Shown piece after piece: positions 1 through 5,363 of a DNA stretch of 5,363 nt. The stretch comes from an uncultured Oceanospirillaceae bacterium. GTDB lineage: Bacteria; Pseudomonadota; Gammaproteobacteria; Pseudomonadales; Balneatricaceae. The notes beneath the pieces are model-generated. The model was not told the origin of the DNA, searched no databases, and saw nothing but the letters and a program-made list of their open reading frames with translations. Position numbers and translations under genes: made by a program. Positions within the stretch are counted from its first letter, which is position 1, and each line of letters opens with the position of its first letter. The stretch spans positions 1 to 5,363 of the forward strand of contig CAMIIY010000162.1 of NCBI GenBank assembly GCA_946221045.1. The letters run 5' to 3'.

Positions 1-25
1 GCACATCAGAGCGTGGATTATCTCA

Positions 26-57
26 TGCTGAGGGACTTAATCGCATGTTCCCTAGCA
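26..57. repeat. Imperfect inverted repeat near the left edge
   Basis: The arms TGCTGAGGGA (26-35) and TCCCTAGCA (49-57) can form a stem of nine pairs with one bulged G and a 13-base loop. No T-run follows on either strand, so it is not a clear Rho-independent terminator. It could belong to the end of a gene or element lying left of the window. I recognise no gene around it, and reading frames through bases 1-78 are short and unfamiliar. Confidence 0.3.
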
Positions 58-138
58 ATCTGATTAGAGCAGGGTAGCAAGTTGATTTTTGTAGCTTAAG
101 CCAATTAATTAAACTGATCTAATTACTTCTTCTTTATA

Positions 139-171
139 GATAATAATAGACATCATATTAGAATTATTATC
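139..171. repeat. AT-rich inverted repeat just after the merR-type gene
   Basis: GATAATAAT (139-147) and ATTATTATC (163-171) are perfect 9-bp inverted arms separated by 15 bases. They lie 7 bases beyond the stop codon of the MerR-family gene, in an AT-rich stretch. The stem is nearly all A-T pairs and has no following U-tract when read on the minus strand, so at best it is a weak 3'-end structure for that transcript. Confidence 0.3.
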
Positions 172-178
172 AGCATCG

Positions 179-613
179 CTATTTAGCAACATGTTTCGCC
201 TGAAGACATAGATTATGGTTTGAAAGCACTTCAATGATTCGGCAATCAGCCACTGTCCCCCCAGCACATTGCTCTATCATGCGTTTCAACTCCTTTTTCA
301 TTCCCTGTAATCGTTTAATCTTTGATTCAACATCCGCCAAATGACTTCGGGCGATAGCATCTACATCACCACAGGAATGGTTTGGGCTGTCATTCAGTGT
401 CAGTATCTCTCGAATCTGCTCCAACGAAAAACCAAGCTCCCGGCTATGGCGGATAAAAGCAAGTCTGTCACAATGCGCCTGGCGATAGATACGCTGATTT
501 CCAACCGTCCGCTCTGGAGCAGGTATAAGACCTATCTGTTCGTAGTATCGAATGGTCTGTACCTGACAATTACCTGCTATGGCGACCTCTCCGATCGAAT
601 ATTTTTTACTCAC
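179..613 (-). CDS. MerR-family metal-responsive transcriptional regulator (ZntR/CadR/PbrR-like)
   Basis: This 144-residue protein is a complete MerR-family activator, the usual length for soft or divalent metal sensors. An N-terminal winged helix-turn-helix spans about residues 5-70 and includes the family hallmark TIRYYEQIGLI (20-30). A dimerisation helix follows at about 82-115. The metal-site cysteines of the Zn/Cd/Pb branch are visible: C81 in HSCGD at the start of the dimerisation helix, then C116 and C124 flanking a short loop (CAGGTVADC). The C-x7-C spacing is close to that of CadR and PbrR. The start is GTG at 611-613: an AAGGA ribosome site lies 9 bases upstream, the HTH begins immediately after, and a stop closes the frame further upstream at 632-634. 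The gene is divergent from a CDF exporter and shares its control region, so it very likely activates that exporter on metal binding. The exact metal (Cd, Zn, Pb, Co or Hg) cannot be read from sequence alone. Confidence 0.92.
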   Translation of the reverse strand: MSKKYSIGEVAIAGNCQVQTIRYYEQIGLIPAPERTVGNQRIYRQAHCDRLAFIRHSRELGFSLEQIREILTLNDSPNHSCGDVDAIARSHLADVESKIKRLQGMKKELKRMIEQCAGGTVADCRIIEVLSNHNLCLQAKHVAK

Positions 614-621
614 GTAAATTA

Positions 622-627
622 GTCCTT
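622..627 (-). promoter_or_regulatory. Ribosome binding site supporting the GTG start of the MerR-type gene
   Basis: Read on the minus strand this is AAGGAC, ending 8-9 bases before GTG at 613-611. It supports GTG as the true start, because there is no in-frame ATG between the upstream stop and the HTH. Its bases overlap the -35 element of the opposing CDF promoter. Confidence 0.55.
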
Positions 628-656
628 GAACCTAAAGTTACTTTAGGTATTAAGCT
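626..656 (+). promoter_or_regulatory. MerR-type promoter with over-long 19-bp spacer, driving the CDF gene
   Basis: The -35 element TTGAAC (626-631) is followed by a 19-bp spacer and a weak -10 TAAGCT (651-656). MerR-activated promoters such as those of zntA, cadA and pbrA characteristically have 19-20 bp spacers carrying a dyad operator, with the -35 overlapping the left arm, and this layout matches. The -35 and operator are clear. The -10 matches the consensus at only three positions, and an alternative TATTAA (648-653, 16-bp spacer) exists. The CDF start codon lies 40 bp downstream of the -10. Confidence 0.75.
630..648. promoter_or_regulatory. Operator for the MerR-family regulator (perfect 19-bp palindrome)
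   Basis: ACCTAAAGTTACTTTAGGT has 9-bp perfect inverted arms around a single central T. It lies between the -35 and -10 of the CDF promoter, as MerR-family operators do, and resembles the ACC-n-GGT dyads of this family. From this position the bound regulator could also repress its own divergent transcription, since the MerR-type gene starts only 17 bp away. Confidence 0.85.
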
Positions 657-684
657 TATACGAGAAAGAAGATCAATTCAGATT

Positions 685-690
685 AAGGGG
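685..690 (+). promoter_or_regulatory. Ribosome binding site of the CDF gene
   Basis: AAGGGG lies 5 bases before ATG at 696. It is a strong Shine-Dalgarno match at good spacing and fixes the CDF start. Confidence 0.7.
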
Positions 691-695
691 CTGGC

Positions 696-1310
696 ATGGC
701 TGGTTGTGGTTGTAATAGCAATGTTCAATTTGATGGTGTTTCCGCTGAGTACAAACGAATCCTATGGATCGTGATAGCTATCAATGTGGTTATGTTTGTG
801 GTTGAAATGGGAGCCAGTATCGCATCGCAATCAATGGCTCTTAGAGCTGATGCTCTAGATTTTCTAGGGGACAGCTTGACCTACAGCATTACCCTGTTAG
901 CGATTGGGCACTCTCTGCGCTGGCGAGCCTCGGCCGCGCTATTTAAAGGCATAACCCTCGCGCTCATGGGACTATGGGTATTGGGATCTACTCTATACCG
1001 TACCCTCGTCTTAGAGATTCCAAATGAAATGATCATGGGGTCGGTGGCTATGATAGCATTCACTGCCAATCTTATCAGTGCACTGCTTTTATTAAAGTAT
1101 CGAAATGGGGACAGCAACGTGCGTTCGGTTTGGCTCTGTAGCAGAAATGATGCTATTGGCAATCTGGCTGCATTACTGGCTGCAGGTGCGATTTTTGCTA
1201 CCCAGAGCCCTTGGCCTGATTTGATTGTCGCTTTTGCGATGGCGTTACTTTTTCTGCATTCAGCATTGTTGATCTTGCGTCAAGCCATTGCTGAACTTCG
1301 TCAGGAATAA
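696..1310 (+). CDS. Short CDF-family metal cation exporter lacking the C-terminal domain
   Basis: This 204-residue inner-membrane protein has six predicted helices, at about 22-42, 52-72, 78-100, 112-134, 146-168 and 173-193. This is the full transmembrane unit of a cation diffusion facilitator, a proton-coupled divalent metal exporter. TM2 carries ADALDFLGD, aligning with the CDF ADAxHxxxD motif, so D55 and D59 are likely metal ligands. In TM5, CSRND puts C148 and D152 where Zn exporters have HxxxD or DxxxD. TM6 has the typical WPD turn (D175). The protein ends about 11 residues after TM6, so the roughly 90-residue cytoplasmic metallochaperone-like domain is absent; the gap downstream shows no frameshifted remnant. 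An N-terminal MAGCGC (C4, C6) could be a metal-capture site. The adjacent MerR-type regulator and shared promoter indicate metal-inducible expression. Substrate is uncertain: Cd, Zn, Co or another thiophilic ion, inferred from the cysteines. Confidence 0.88.
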   Translation: MAGCGCNSNVQFDGVSAEYKRILWIVIAINVVMFVVEMGASIASQSMALRADALDFLGDSLTYSITLLAIGHSLRWRASAALFKGITLALMGLWVLGSTLYRTLVLEIPNEMIMGSVAMIAFTANLISALLLLKYRNGDSNVRSVWLCSRNDAIGNLAALLAAGAIFATQSPWPDLIVAFAMALLFLHSALLILRQAIAELRQE

Positions 1311-1473
1311 GTAAAAGCTTCGGAATATCAGTCTGTTAGATTCATCAGAAAAAACTAACAGGTCATTAAATCCTAGGGTGAAGTCTGGCTCTATACAACG
1401 AGACTACCTTTCCTGATATTACCTGCTCATTTGACGCTGAGCTTGGCCCTGACGTCTTCTAACCACAGAAAGA
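1311..1473. other. Convergent intergenic gap, no gene seen
   Basis: This 163-bp stretch lies between the stop codons of the CDF gene (plus strand) and the histidine kinase (minus strand). I see no open frame of note. A 7-bp inverted repeat (CTGTTAG at 1333-1339, CTAACAG at 1355-1361, 15-base loop) and short AGTCT/AGACT arms (1382-1386, 1401-1405) are present. None is followed by a T-run, so transcription termination here is unexplained by a classical hairpin. Confidence 0.5.
1333..1361. repeat. Small inverted repeat after the CDF gene
   Basis: CTGTTAG (1333-1339) and CTAACAG (1355-1361) form a 7-bp stem with a 15-base loop, 22 bases after the CDF stop. No U-tract follows on the plus strand. 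The same heptamer pair recurs in the much stronger hairpin at 1501-1533. Confidence 0.35.
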
Positions 1474-2778
1474 TTAGATTAAGCTCAAAGGTAATTGCAC
1501 ACTAACAGAGAATCCCTTGGGTTCTCTGTTAGTAAATAAAATATGCCCTTGATATTGTTCAACAATAGTTTGGACTATATTGAGCCCAAGGCCATGCCCT
1601 TTGGCCTGTTCATCCAATCGTATACCGCGCTTAGTTAAGCGTTCAATTTGGCTTTTTGAGCACCCGGGCCCGTCATCGTTCACTACTACCTCAAACTGGT
1701 CTAACCCGCCGTTTATATCTACACTGATAACTCCGTCACACCATTTTGCTGCGTTGTCCATGAGGTTGCCCATTAACTCATTAAAATCGGATTGTTCACC
1801 TGGAAAATGAGATTGCGGATCGATGTTGATATCAAATGTCAGTAGTTTATCGGGATAGATTAATTTAATTGTCGCCGCTAGGTTTTCAACTGCGGTAACA
1901 ATAGAAAAGTTCTCGGACTGATGCCCTCTACCAGAGATACGGGCTCTCTTTAATTCACTTGAGATTATCAGATTGAGTTGTTCAGCTTGTTCGATCAGTT
2001 GCTCTCGAATCTTAGGAGTAAGGCCGTTATCCTTGGTTTCGGCAATTTGTGTGATGACTGCAATCGGTGTTTTCATCGCATGAGATATATTTCCCACAGC
2101 ATTTTTACTGCGCTCGTTTCGGCTATGCAGATAGCCTAGTAGTTGATTTATAGCGCTGACTAAAGGAGATATCTCACTTATGTCACTGTTGGGAAGGGTG
2201 GGTTTTTCACCCCGTTGAAGGGCATCGATCTGACTTTTTATCGGGTCTAACTTGGAGAAGGTTTCGCGGATAACTTTTCGCTGGAGTAGTAGAACAATTG
2301 CTAAGGCTAGAATAATGGCGAATAGCATATAGCTATGATTTTTATCGAGTTCAGCCAACGCCGCTGTAGTTTCTTGAATAACTATAAACTGCATAGAATC
2401 AGAAAAGGTTTGGCTTAGGATTAAGAAACTACGGTCGTTGTTATCCTGAAATTCATGGAACCCGGGCGCGTTAAACCAGCCGTCTAACGGATACTCGCTG
2501 ACAAGTTCTGGCGCTGAACTCCAACTACTGGTTTGGCTACGGATAACATAAATATGGCTACTGTGCTGCGGCAGGTTAAGTGTCAGCGAGGTACGCTGTT
2601 CGGGCGTGGTATGCCGTAAATGTTGCGCCAACGCTGACCCTTCATGCTGCAGTTGCTGTTTTTGCATCTTTAGGTAAAGGTTGTCAGCCCACCATGAGTG
2701 GAAAAAGGTCAACGCCGCAATCAAGGCTAATGCAATAAGGATAAAGCGCTTAAGCAAAACCTTCTCAATCGAAATCAT
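1474..2778 (-). CDS. Sensor histidine kinase (PhoQ-like, two-component partner of the adjacent regulator)
   Basis: This is a complete 434-residue inner-membrane sensor kinase. TM1 spans about residues 11-28, a periplasmic sensing region of about 120 residues follows (29-148), TM2 is at 149-167, and a HAMP-like linker runs to about 219. The dimerisation/phosphoacceptor helix carries NISHAMKTPIAV with H233; the HxxKTP form resembles PhoQ more than the common HELRTP. The ATP-binding domain shows an N-box (ELMGNLMDNAAKW, N338 and N342), G1 box DDGPG (368-372) and G2 box GHGLGL (394-399), so it should be catalytically competent. Its ATG overlaps the response regulator stop by 4 bp (ATGA), implying translational coupling, with an AAAGG about 6 bases upstream. 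The context beside an RND metal pump suggests sensing of metal or metal-induced envelope stress in the periplasm. The sensing domain has no obvious His or Cys metal cluster, so the signal is inferred only. A strong hairpin lies within its 3' end (1501-1533). Confidence 0.92.
   Translation of the reverse strand: MISIEKVLLKRFILIALALIAALTFFHSWWADNLYLKMQKQQLQHEGSALAQHLRHTTPEQRTSLTLNLPQHSSHIYVIRSQTSSWSSAPELVSEYPLDGWFNAPGFHEFQDNNDRSFLILSQTFSDSMQFIVIQETTAALAELDKNHSYMLFAIILALAIVLLLQRKVIRETFSKLDPIKSQIDALQRGEKPTLPNSDISEISPLVSAINQLLGYLHSRNERSKNAVGNISHAMKTPIAVITQIAETKDNGLTPKIREQLIEQAEQLNLIISSELKRARISGRGHQSENFSIVTAVENLAATIKLIYPDKLLTFDINIDPQSHFPGEQSDFNELMGNLMDNAAKWCDGVISVDINGGLDQFEVVVNDDGPGCSKSQIERLTKRGIRLDEQAKGHGLGLNIVQTIVEQYQGHILFTNREPKGFSVSVQLPLSLI
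1501..1533. repeat. Strong hairpin inside the 3' end of the kinase gene
   Basis: ACTAACAGAGAA (1501-1512) and TTCTCTGTTAGT (1522-1533) are perfect 12-bp inverted arms. The 9 bases between them can add two or three further G-C pairs, leaving a tiny loop. It lies wholly within codons for residues about 416-426 of the kinase (TNREPKGFSVS), 25 bases before its stop codon. No U-tract follows on either strand, so it is not a standard terminator; an mRNA 3'-end stabilising or processing structure is possible. Confidence 0.6.
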
Positions 2779-3443
2779 AATAAGCCTTTGTAGCGATAAC
2801 CTTGAAAGCGCCGATTTTCTATTACCTTTTTCCCCAATTTAGTGCGTAAACGACGGATATAGCTTTCGACAATATTACTTTCCCGTTCGGCATCAAATTG
2901 ATAGAGAGTATCGAGCAGTTTCTGTTTGCTATAGAGTCGCCCCGGATTGCGTAAAAAATGTTGTAACAGACGATATTCGGTGGAAGTCAGAGAGATACGC
3001 TCGCCGCTTTCCAGAATGATTGCATCTTGGGTGCTTTCATCTAAGCCAATGCCACCGGCTGAAAGATTCGGGCATTGATGTGGTTTACTGCGACGAAGTA
3101 GAGCTTCTAAACGCACCAATAGTTCTTCCTGACGGAAAGGCTTACAGACGTAATCATCAGCCCCCGCTTGAAAAGTGATAACTTTCTCTTCCCAATTATC
3201 CCGAGCAGTCAGCACTAATACCGGCGTATGCTTATGACTCTGCCGCCACTCTGTAAGCAGAGACAAACCACTACCATCAGGCAATCCTAAATCCATAACG
3301 ATAATGTCGTAGCCGATTTCATTCGTCATATAACGCGCGTCACTCAGCGTACCGCTGACATCAACTATATAGCCAGAAGCCTCTAAGTTATGTTGTAGTT
3401 GGTGCGCTAAATTAAGATCGTCTTCAATCAGCAAAAGGCGCAT
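2775..3443 (-). CDS. OmpR/PhoP-family response regulator
   Basis: This is a complete 222-residue two-component DNA-binding regulator. The receiver domain (about 1-115) has the acidic pocket E7, D8 and D9, the phosphoacceptor D51 (VMDLGLPDGSGL), switch T79 (VLTARDNWEEKV) and the conserved K101 in a CKPF motif. The DLGLPD and LTARDNWEEKV stretches resemble PhoP/QseB regulators. A winged-helix effector domain follows (about 128-222) with LTSTEYRLL, the recognition helix SNIVESYIRRLRTKLG and a short wing ending in GYRYKG. The start is supported by AGGAG 6 bases upstream. It lies 54 bp downstream of the RND pump gene and overlaps the kinase gene by 4 bp, so pump, regulator and kinase probably share a transcript. 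Phosphorylated regulator would be expected to control the pump operon promoter, which lies outside the window. Confidence 0.93.
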   Translation of the reverse strand: MRLLLIEDDLNLAHQLQHNLEASGYIVDVSGTLSDARYMTNEIGYDIIVMDLGLPDGSGLSLLTEWRQSHKHTPVLVLTARDNWEEKVITFQAGADDYVCKPFRQEELLVRLEALLRRSKPHQCPNLSAGGIGLDESTQDAIILESGERISLTSTEYRLLQHFLRNPGRLYSKQKLLDTLYQFDAERESNIVESYIRRLRTKLGKKVIENRRFQGYRYKGLL

Positions 3444-3449
3444 GTTGAT

Positions 3450-3454
3450 CTCCT
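3450..3454 (-). promoter_or_regulatory. Ribosome binding site of the response regulator gene
   Basis: Read on the minus strand this is AGGAG, 6 bases before ATG at 3443-3441, a strong Shine-Dalgarno. It lies 7 bases beyond the base of the hairpin at 3462-3488, so the site is left free when that hairpin forms. Confidence 0.65.
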
Positions 3455-3461
3455 AACCGTT

Positions 3462-3488
3462 GGAGACTGCAACAGTGTTGCAGCCTCC
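3462..3488 (-). other. Strong hairpin between the RND pump gene and the response regulator gene
   Basis: On the minus strand GGAGGCTGCAAC and GTTGCAGTCTCC pair into a 12-bp stem with one G-T wobble and a 3-base ACT loop. It begins 9 bases after the pump stop codon and fills most of the 54-bp gap. The bases that follow (AACGGTTAGG) contain no U-run, so full intrinsic termination is unlikely. A role as partial terminator, RNase processing site or 3'-end stabiliser would let the pump be made in excess of its regulators. That role is inference. Confidence 0.6.
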
Positions 3489-3497
3489 CCCTGAGTC

Positions 3498-5363
3498 TTA
3501 CTTCTCAGTCTGGTACTTATATTTTGAGAATACGTCATAGAGTGATGGTATCACCAGCATCGTGAGCAAGGTTGATGAAATTAATCCACCGACTACAACT
3601 GTGGCTAAAGGCTTTTGGATTTCCGAACCTATATCAGTCGAGAGAAGAATAGGAATAAGGCCTAAAGCGGATGTCAGCGCTGTCATTAAGACCGGGCGCA
3701 AGCGTGAACAAGCACCTTCATACACTGCGTCAGCCATGCGCTGGCCATCCTGTATTCTCAGATTGATACTTTCCACCATGACAACACCGTTAAGTACGGC
3801 CACGCCAAACAGTGTAATAAATCCAACCGAGCTAGGTACGGACAGATACTGACCGGAAATAAACAACGCTGCGACACCCCCAATTAACGCCAATGGCAGA
3901 TTGAGTAATACCAAAGCAGCCTGCCCTAAGGAGCTAAACGAGAAATACAGCAGCAAACCGATCAAAACAATAGATAAGGGCACAACTATCATCAAACGTG
4001 CCTGAGCGCGCTGCTGGTTTTCGAATTGGCCACCAATATCTACGGTATAGCCTGCTGGGAGATCGACGTCTTGTTCAATCGCGGCATAGATATCGGCTAC
4101 CACGCTGCCCATATCGCGGTCTTGTACATTAGCTTGAATCACCACGCGGCGTTGGACATCATCCCTGCGGATTTGCGGCGGACCTTCTTCAATCGCCACT
4201 GTCGCTATATCACCCAAGCGAACGATAGCGCCATTGCTGGCTTGTAGGCGCAACTGTCTTAAATTTGCAGCAGATTTACGTTGATCTTTCTTCAGACGAA
4301 CATAGATATCATAACGTTCGTTACCGTTGATGACTTGACCCGCGCTTTGGCCGCCGATACCTGTTTCCACAAGTTGAATCACATCAGCTACAGCTAAACC
4401 ATAACGAAACAGTTGTTCACGGTTAGGGCGAATCACTAACTGCGCTTCACCTTCTACTTGCTCCATTGCTACATCAGTGGTGCCGGGGATCTGTTGCACC
4501 ACCCGTTCGATCTCGCGGGCTTTATCCGCAAGGGTATCCAGCTCGCTGCCAAACAGTTTAATCGCCAACTGAGCTTTAACACCGGAGAGCAATTCATCTA
4601 CACGGGTTGCTATAGGTTGTGAGAAAGTGAATAACAAGCCGGGATGCACTTCTAGGCGTTCTTGCATTAATTCCTGTAATTCACGGCGATTGCTGGCGCT
4701 AGTCCATTTATTTACAGGTTTGAGACCAATATAAATCTCGATATTAGACACTGGCTCTGGGTCTCCGCCTACTTCTGCTCGGCCAATCCGGCTCAAGGCA
4801 TAAGTCACTTCGGGGAATGCCAAAATCTCCTGCTCTAACTTAGGTGCTACTGAGATAGCTGTTTGCAGGTTAGCTGAAGGCGCTAAAGTAACACGTAAGT
4901 TGATGGTGCCTTCTTCCAACTCTGGTACAAACTCAGTACCTAAGCGTGGCAGTAATAACAGGGTGCCGACCACGGCCAAACCGGCAGCAGATAGCAACCA
5001 TTTACGTTGCTTAAGTACGCTGCTGAGGAGTTTGCGGTAGGCTCGGTCGATTGGTTTCAGCAGCGGACTCTCTTTCTCACGAATTCCTTTACGGAACAGT
5101 AGACTGGCTAGGGCTGGCACAACGATCAATGCCACTAGTAGTGCGGCTAGCATAGCGATAATAATGGTGATCGCCATGGGCTGGAACAACTTGCCTTCCA
5201 CCCCTTGTAAACTGAACAGAGGTGCAAACACGACAATAATAATCATCACTGCAAAGAAGACTGGACGAGCAACCTCTTTCGCCGCCATGATAATCCGTAT
5301 CGAAATACCGTGGTCGTCTTTACTTGCTGCGAATGGGTCTTCAGTACCTGGAGCTGTATGGCC
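3498..5363 (-). CDS. HME-RND heavy-metal efflux pump, CzcA-like (C-terminal part; 5' end beyond the window)
   Basis: This is the C-terminal 621 residues of an inner-membrane RND proton/metal antiporter, a family usually about 1,030-1,070 residues long. The frame stays open to base 5363, so the ATG at 5288 (opening MAAKEVARPVFF) is internal. Counting from that Met, TM5-TM7 lie at about 9-29, 37-61 and 97-113, the large periplasmic porter/docking region at about 118-430, and TM8-TM12 at about 433-583. GTEFVPELEEGT (117-128) is a family signature. The three methionines that bind Cu(I)/Ag(I) in CusA appear replaced, E232 (VDELLSG) and L298 (RYGLAVAD) at the first two, with no Met in the third region (near 350-358). 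This favours a divalent-cation (CzcA/CnrA-type) pump. The diagnostic TM4 motif is outside the window. The pump would work with a periplasmic adaptor and outer-membrane channel, probably encoded upstream. The response regulator follows after 54 bp. Confidence 0.93.
   Translation of the reverse strand, partial: GHTAPGTEDPFAASKDDHGISIRIIMAAKEVARPVFFAVMIIIVVFAPLFSLQGVEGKLFQPMAITIIIAMLAALLVALIVVPALASLLFRKGIREKESPLLKPIDRAYRKLLSSVLKQRKWLLSAAGLAVVGTLLLLPRLGTEFVPELEEGTINLRVTLAPSANLQTAISVAPKLEQEILAFPEVTYALSRIGRAEVGGDPEPVSNIEIYIGLKPVNKWTSASNRRELQELMQERLEVHPGLLFTFSQPIATRVDELLSGVKAQLAIKLFGSELDTLADKAREIERVVQQIPGTTDVAMEQVEGEAQLVIRPNREQLFRYGLAVADVIQLVETGIGGQSAGQVINGNERYDIYVRLKKDQRKSAANLRQLRLQASNGAIVRLGDIATVAIEEGPPQIRRDDVQRRVVIQANVQDRDMGSVVADIYAAIEQDVDLPAGYTVDIGGQFENQQRAQARLMIVVPLSIVLIGLLLYFSFSSLGQAALVLLNLPLALIGGVAALFISGQYLSVPSSVGFITLFGVAVLNGVVMVESINLRIQDGQRMADAVYEGACSRLRPVLMTALTSALGLIPILLSTDIGSEIQKPLATVVVGGLISSTLLTMLVIPSLYDVFSKYKYQTEK

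Noticed and set aside
26..57. Integron attC-like site
   Set aside because: The stem is imperfect and the required GTTRRRY / RYYYAAC core ends are absent.
3..77. Short open frame from the left edge ending in TAG at 75-77
   Set aside because: Only 24 codons with no recognisable motif; it could be a gene tail but cannot be supported.
341..622. 93-codon open frame on the plus strand
   Set aside because: It lies antisense within the MerR-family gene and its product resembles no protein; the minus-strand frame has clear domain motifs.
655..660. TATAAG on the minus strand as the -10 of the MerR-type gene promoter
   Set aside because: Plausible in position, but no good -35 lies at 16-18 bp spacing (TTGATC is too close), so I do not list it as a feature.
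881..1162. 93-codon open frame on the minus strand
   Set aside because: Antisense shadow of the CDF gene with no recognisable domain.
1377..1408. GGT-AGTCT/AGACT-ACC arms as a bidirectional terminator
   Set aside because: Short, bulged stem with no T-run on either strand.
3562..4247. Two plus-strand open frames (3562-3852 and 4026-4247)
   Set aside because: Both are antisense to the RND pump coding sequence, with no ribosome site or family resemblance seen.
5286..5288. ATG as the true start of the RND pump gene
   Set aside because: The frame continues open for 25 more codons to the window edge, and the encoded sequence corresponds to the middle of a full-length pump, just before TM5.

Overview
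The window looks like a heavy-metal resistance and homeostasis locus from a Gram-negative gammaproteobacterium. The tripartite-type RND efflux gene, the PhoP/PhoQ-like two-component pair and the MerR-regulated CDF exporter all fit this, as does a base composition that looks by eye to be in the mid-40s % GC. The protein style is reminiscent of marine or environmental genera such as Shewanella, but this is an impression and not a demonstrated assignment.

Left module (about 179-1310). A MerR-family regulator of the ZntR/CadR/PbrR type (minus strand, GTG start) is divergent from a short cation diffusion facilitator (CDF) gene (plus strand). The 82 bp between them hold a textbook MerR-type promoter. 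It has a -35 TTGAAC, a 19-bp spacer almost filled by a perfect 19-bp palindrome, and a weak -10. The inferred circuit is that metal binds the regulator's cysteines, the regulator realigns the over-long spacer, and the exporter is switched on. The CDF protein stops just after its sixth membrane helix, has no cytoplasmic C-terminal domain, carries an N-terminal CGC, and appears to have cysteine where classical CDFs have His or Asp in the TM5 metal site.

Right module (1474-5363, all minus strand). Reading from the right edge, an HME-RND (CzcA-like) inner-membrane pump runs in from beyond the window; its C-terminal 621 residues are present. A 54-bp gap with a strong hairpin follows, then an OmpR/PhoP-type response regulator, then a sensor histidine kinase whose ATG overlaps the regulator's stop by 4 bp (ATGA). 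The order suggests that the pump and its metal- or envelope-stress-sensing two-component system are transcribed together. The pump's usual membrane-fusion and outer-membrane partners would be expected upstream, outside the window.

The two modules converge on a 163-bp gap (1311-1473) in which I see no gene and no convincing Rho-independent terminator. The first 178 bases are AT-rich and hold no supportable gene, only two modest inverted repeats. Nothing here is clearly a new system. The most interesting points are the short, cysteine-bearing CDF with its dedicated regulator and two strong hairpins, one in the pump-regulator gap and one inside the 3' end of the kinase gene.
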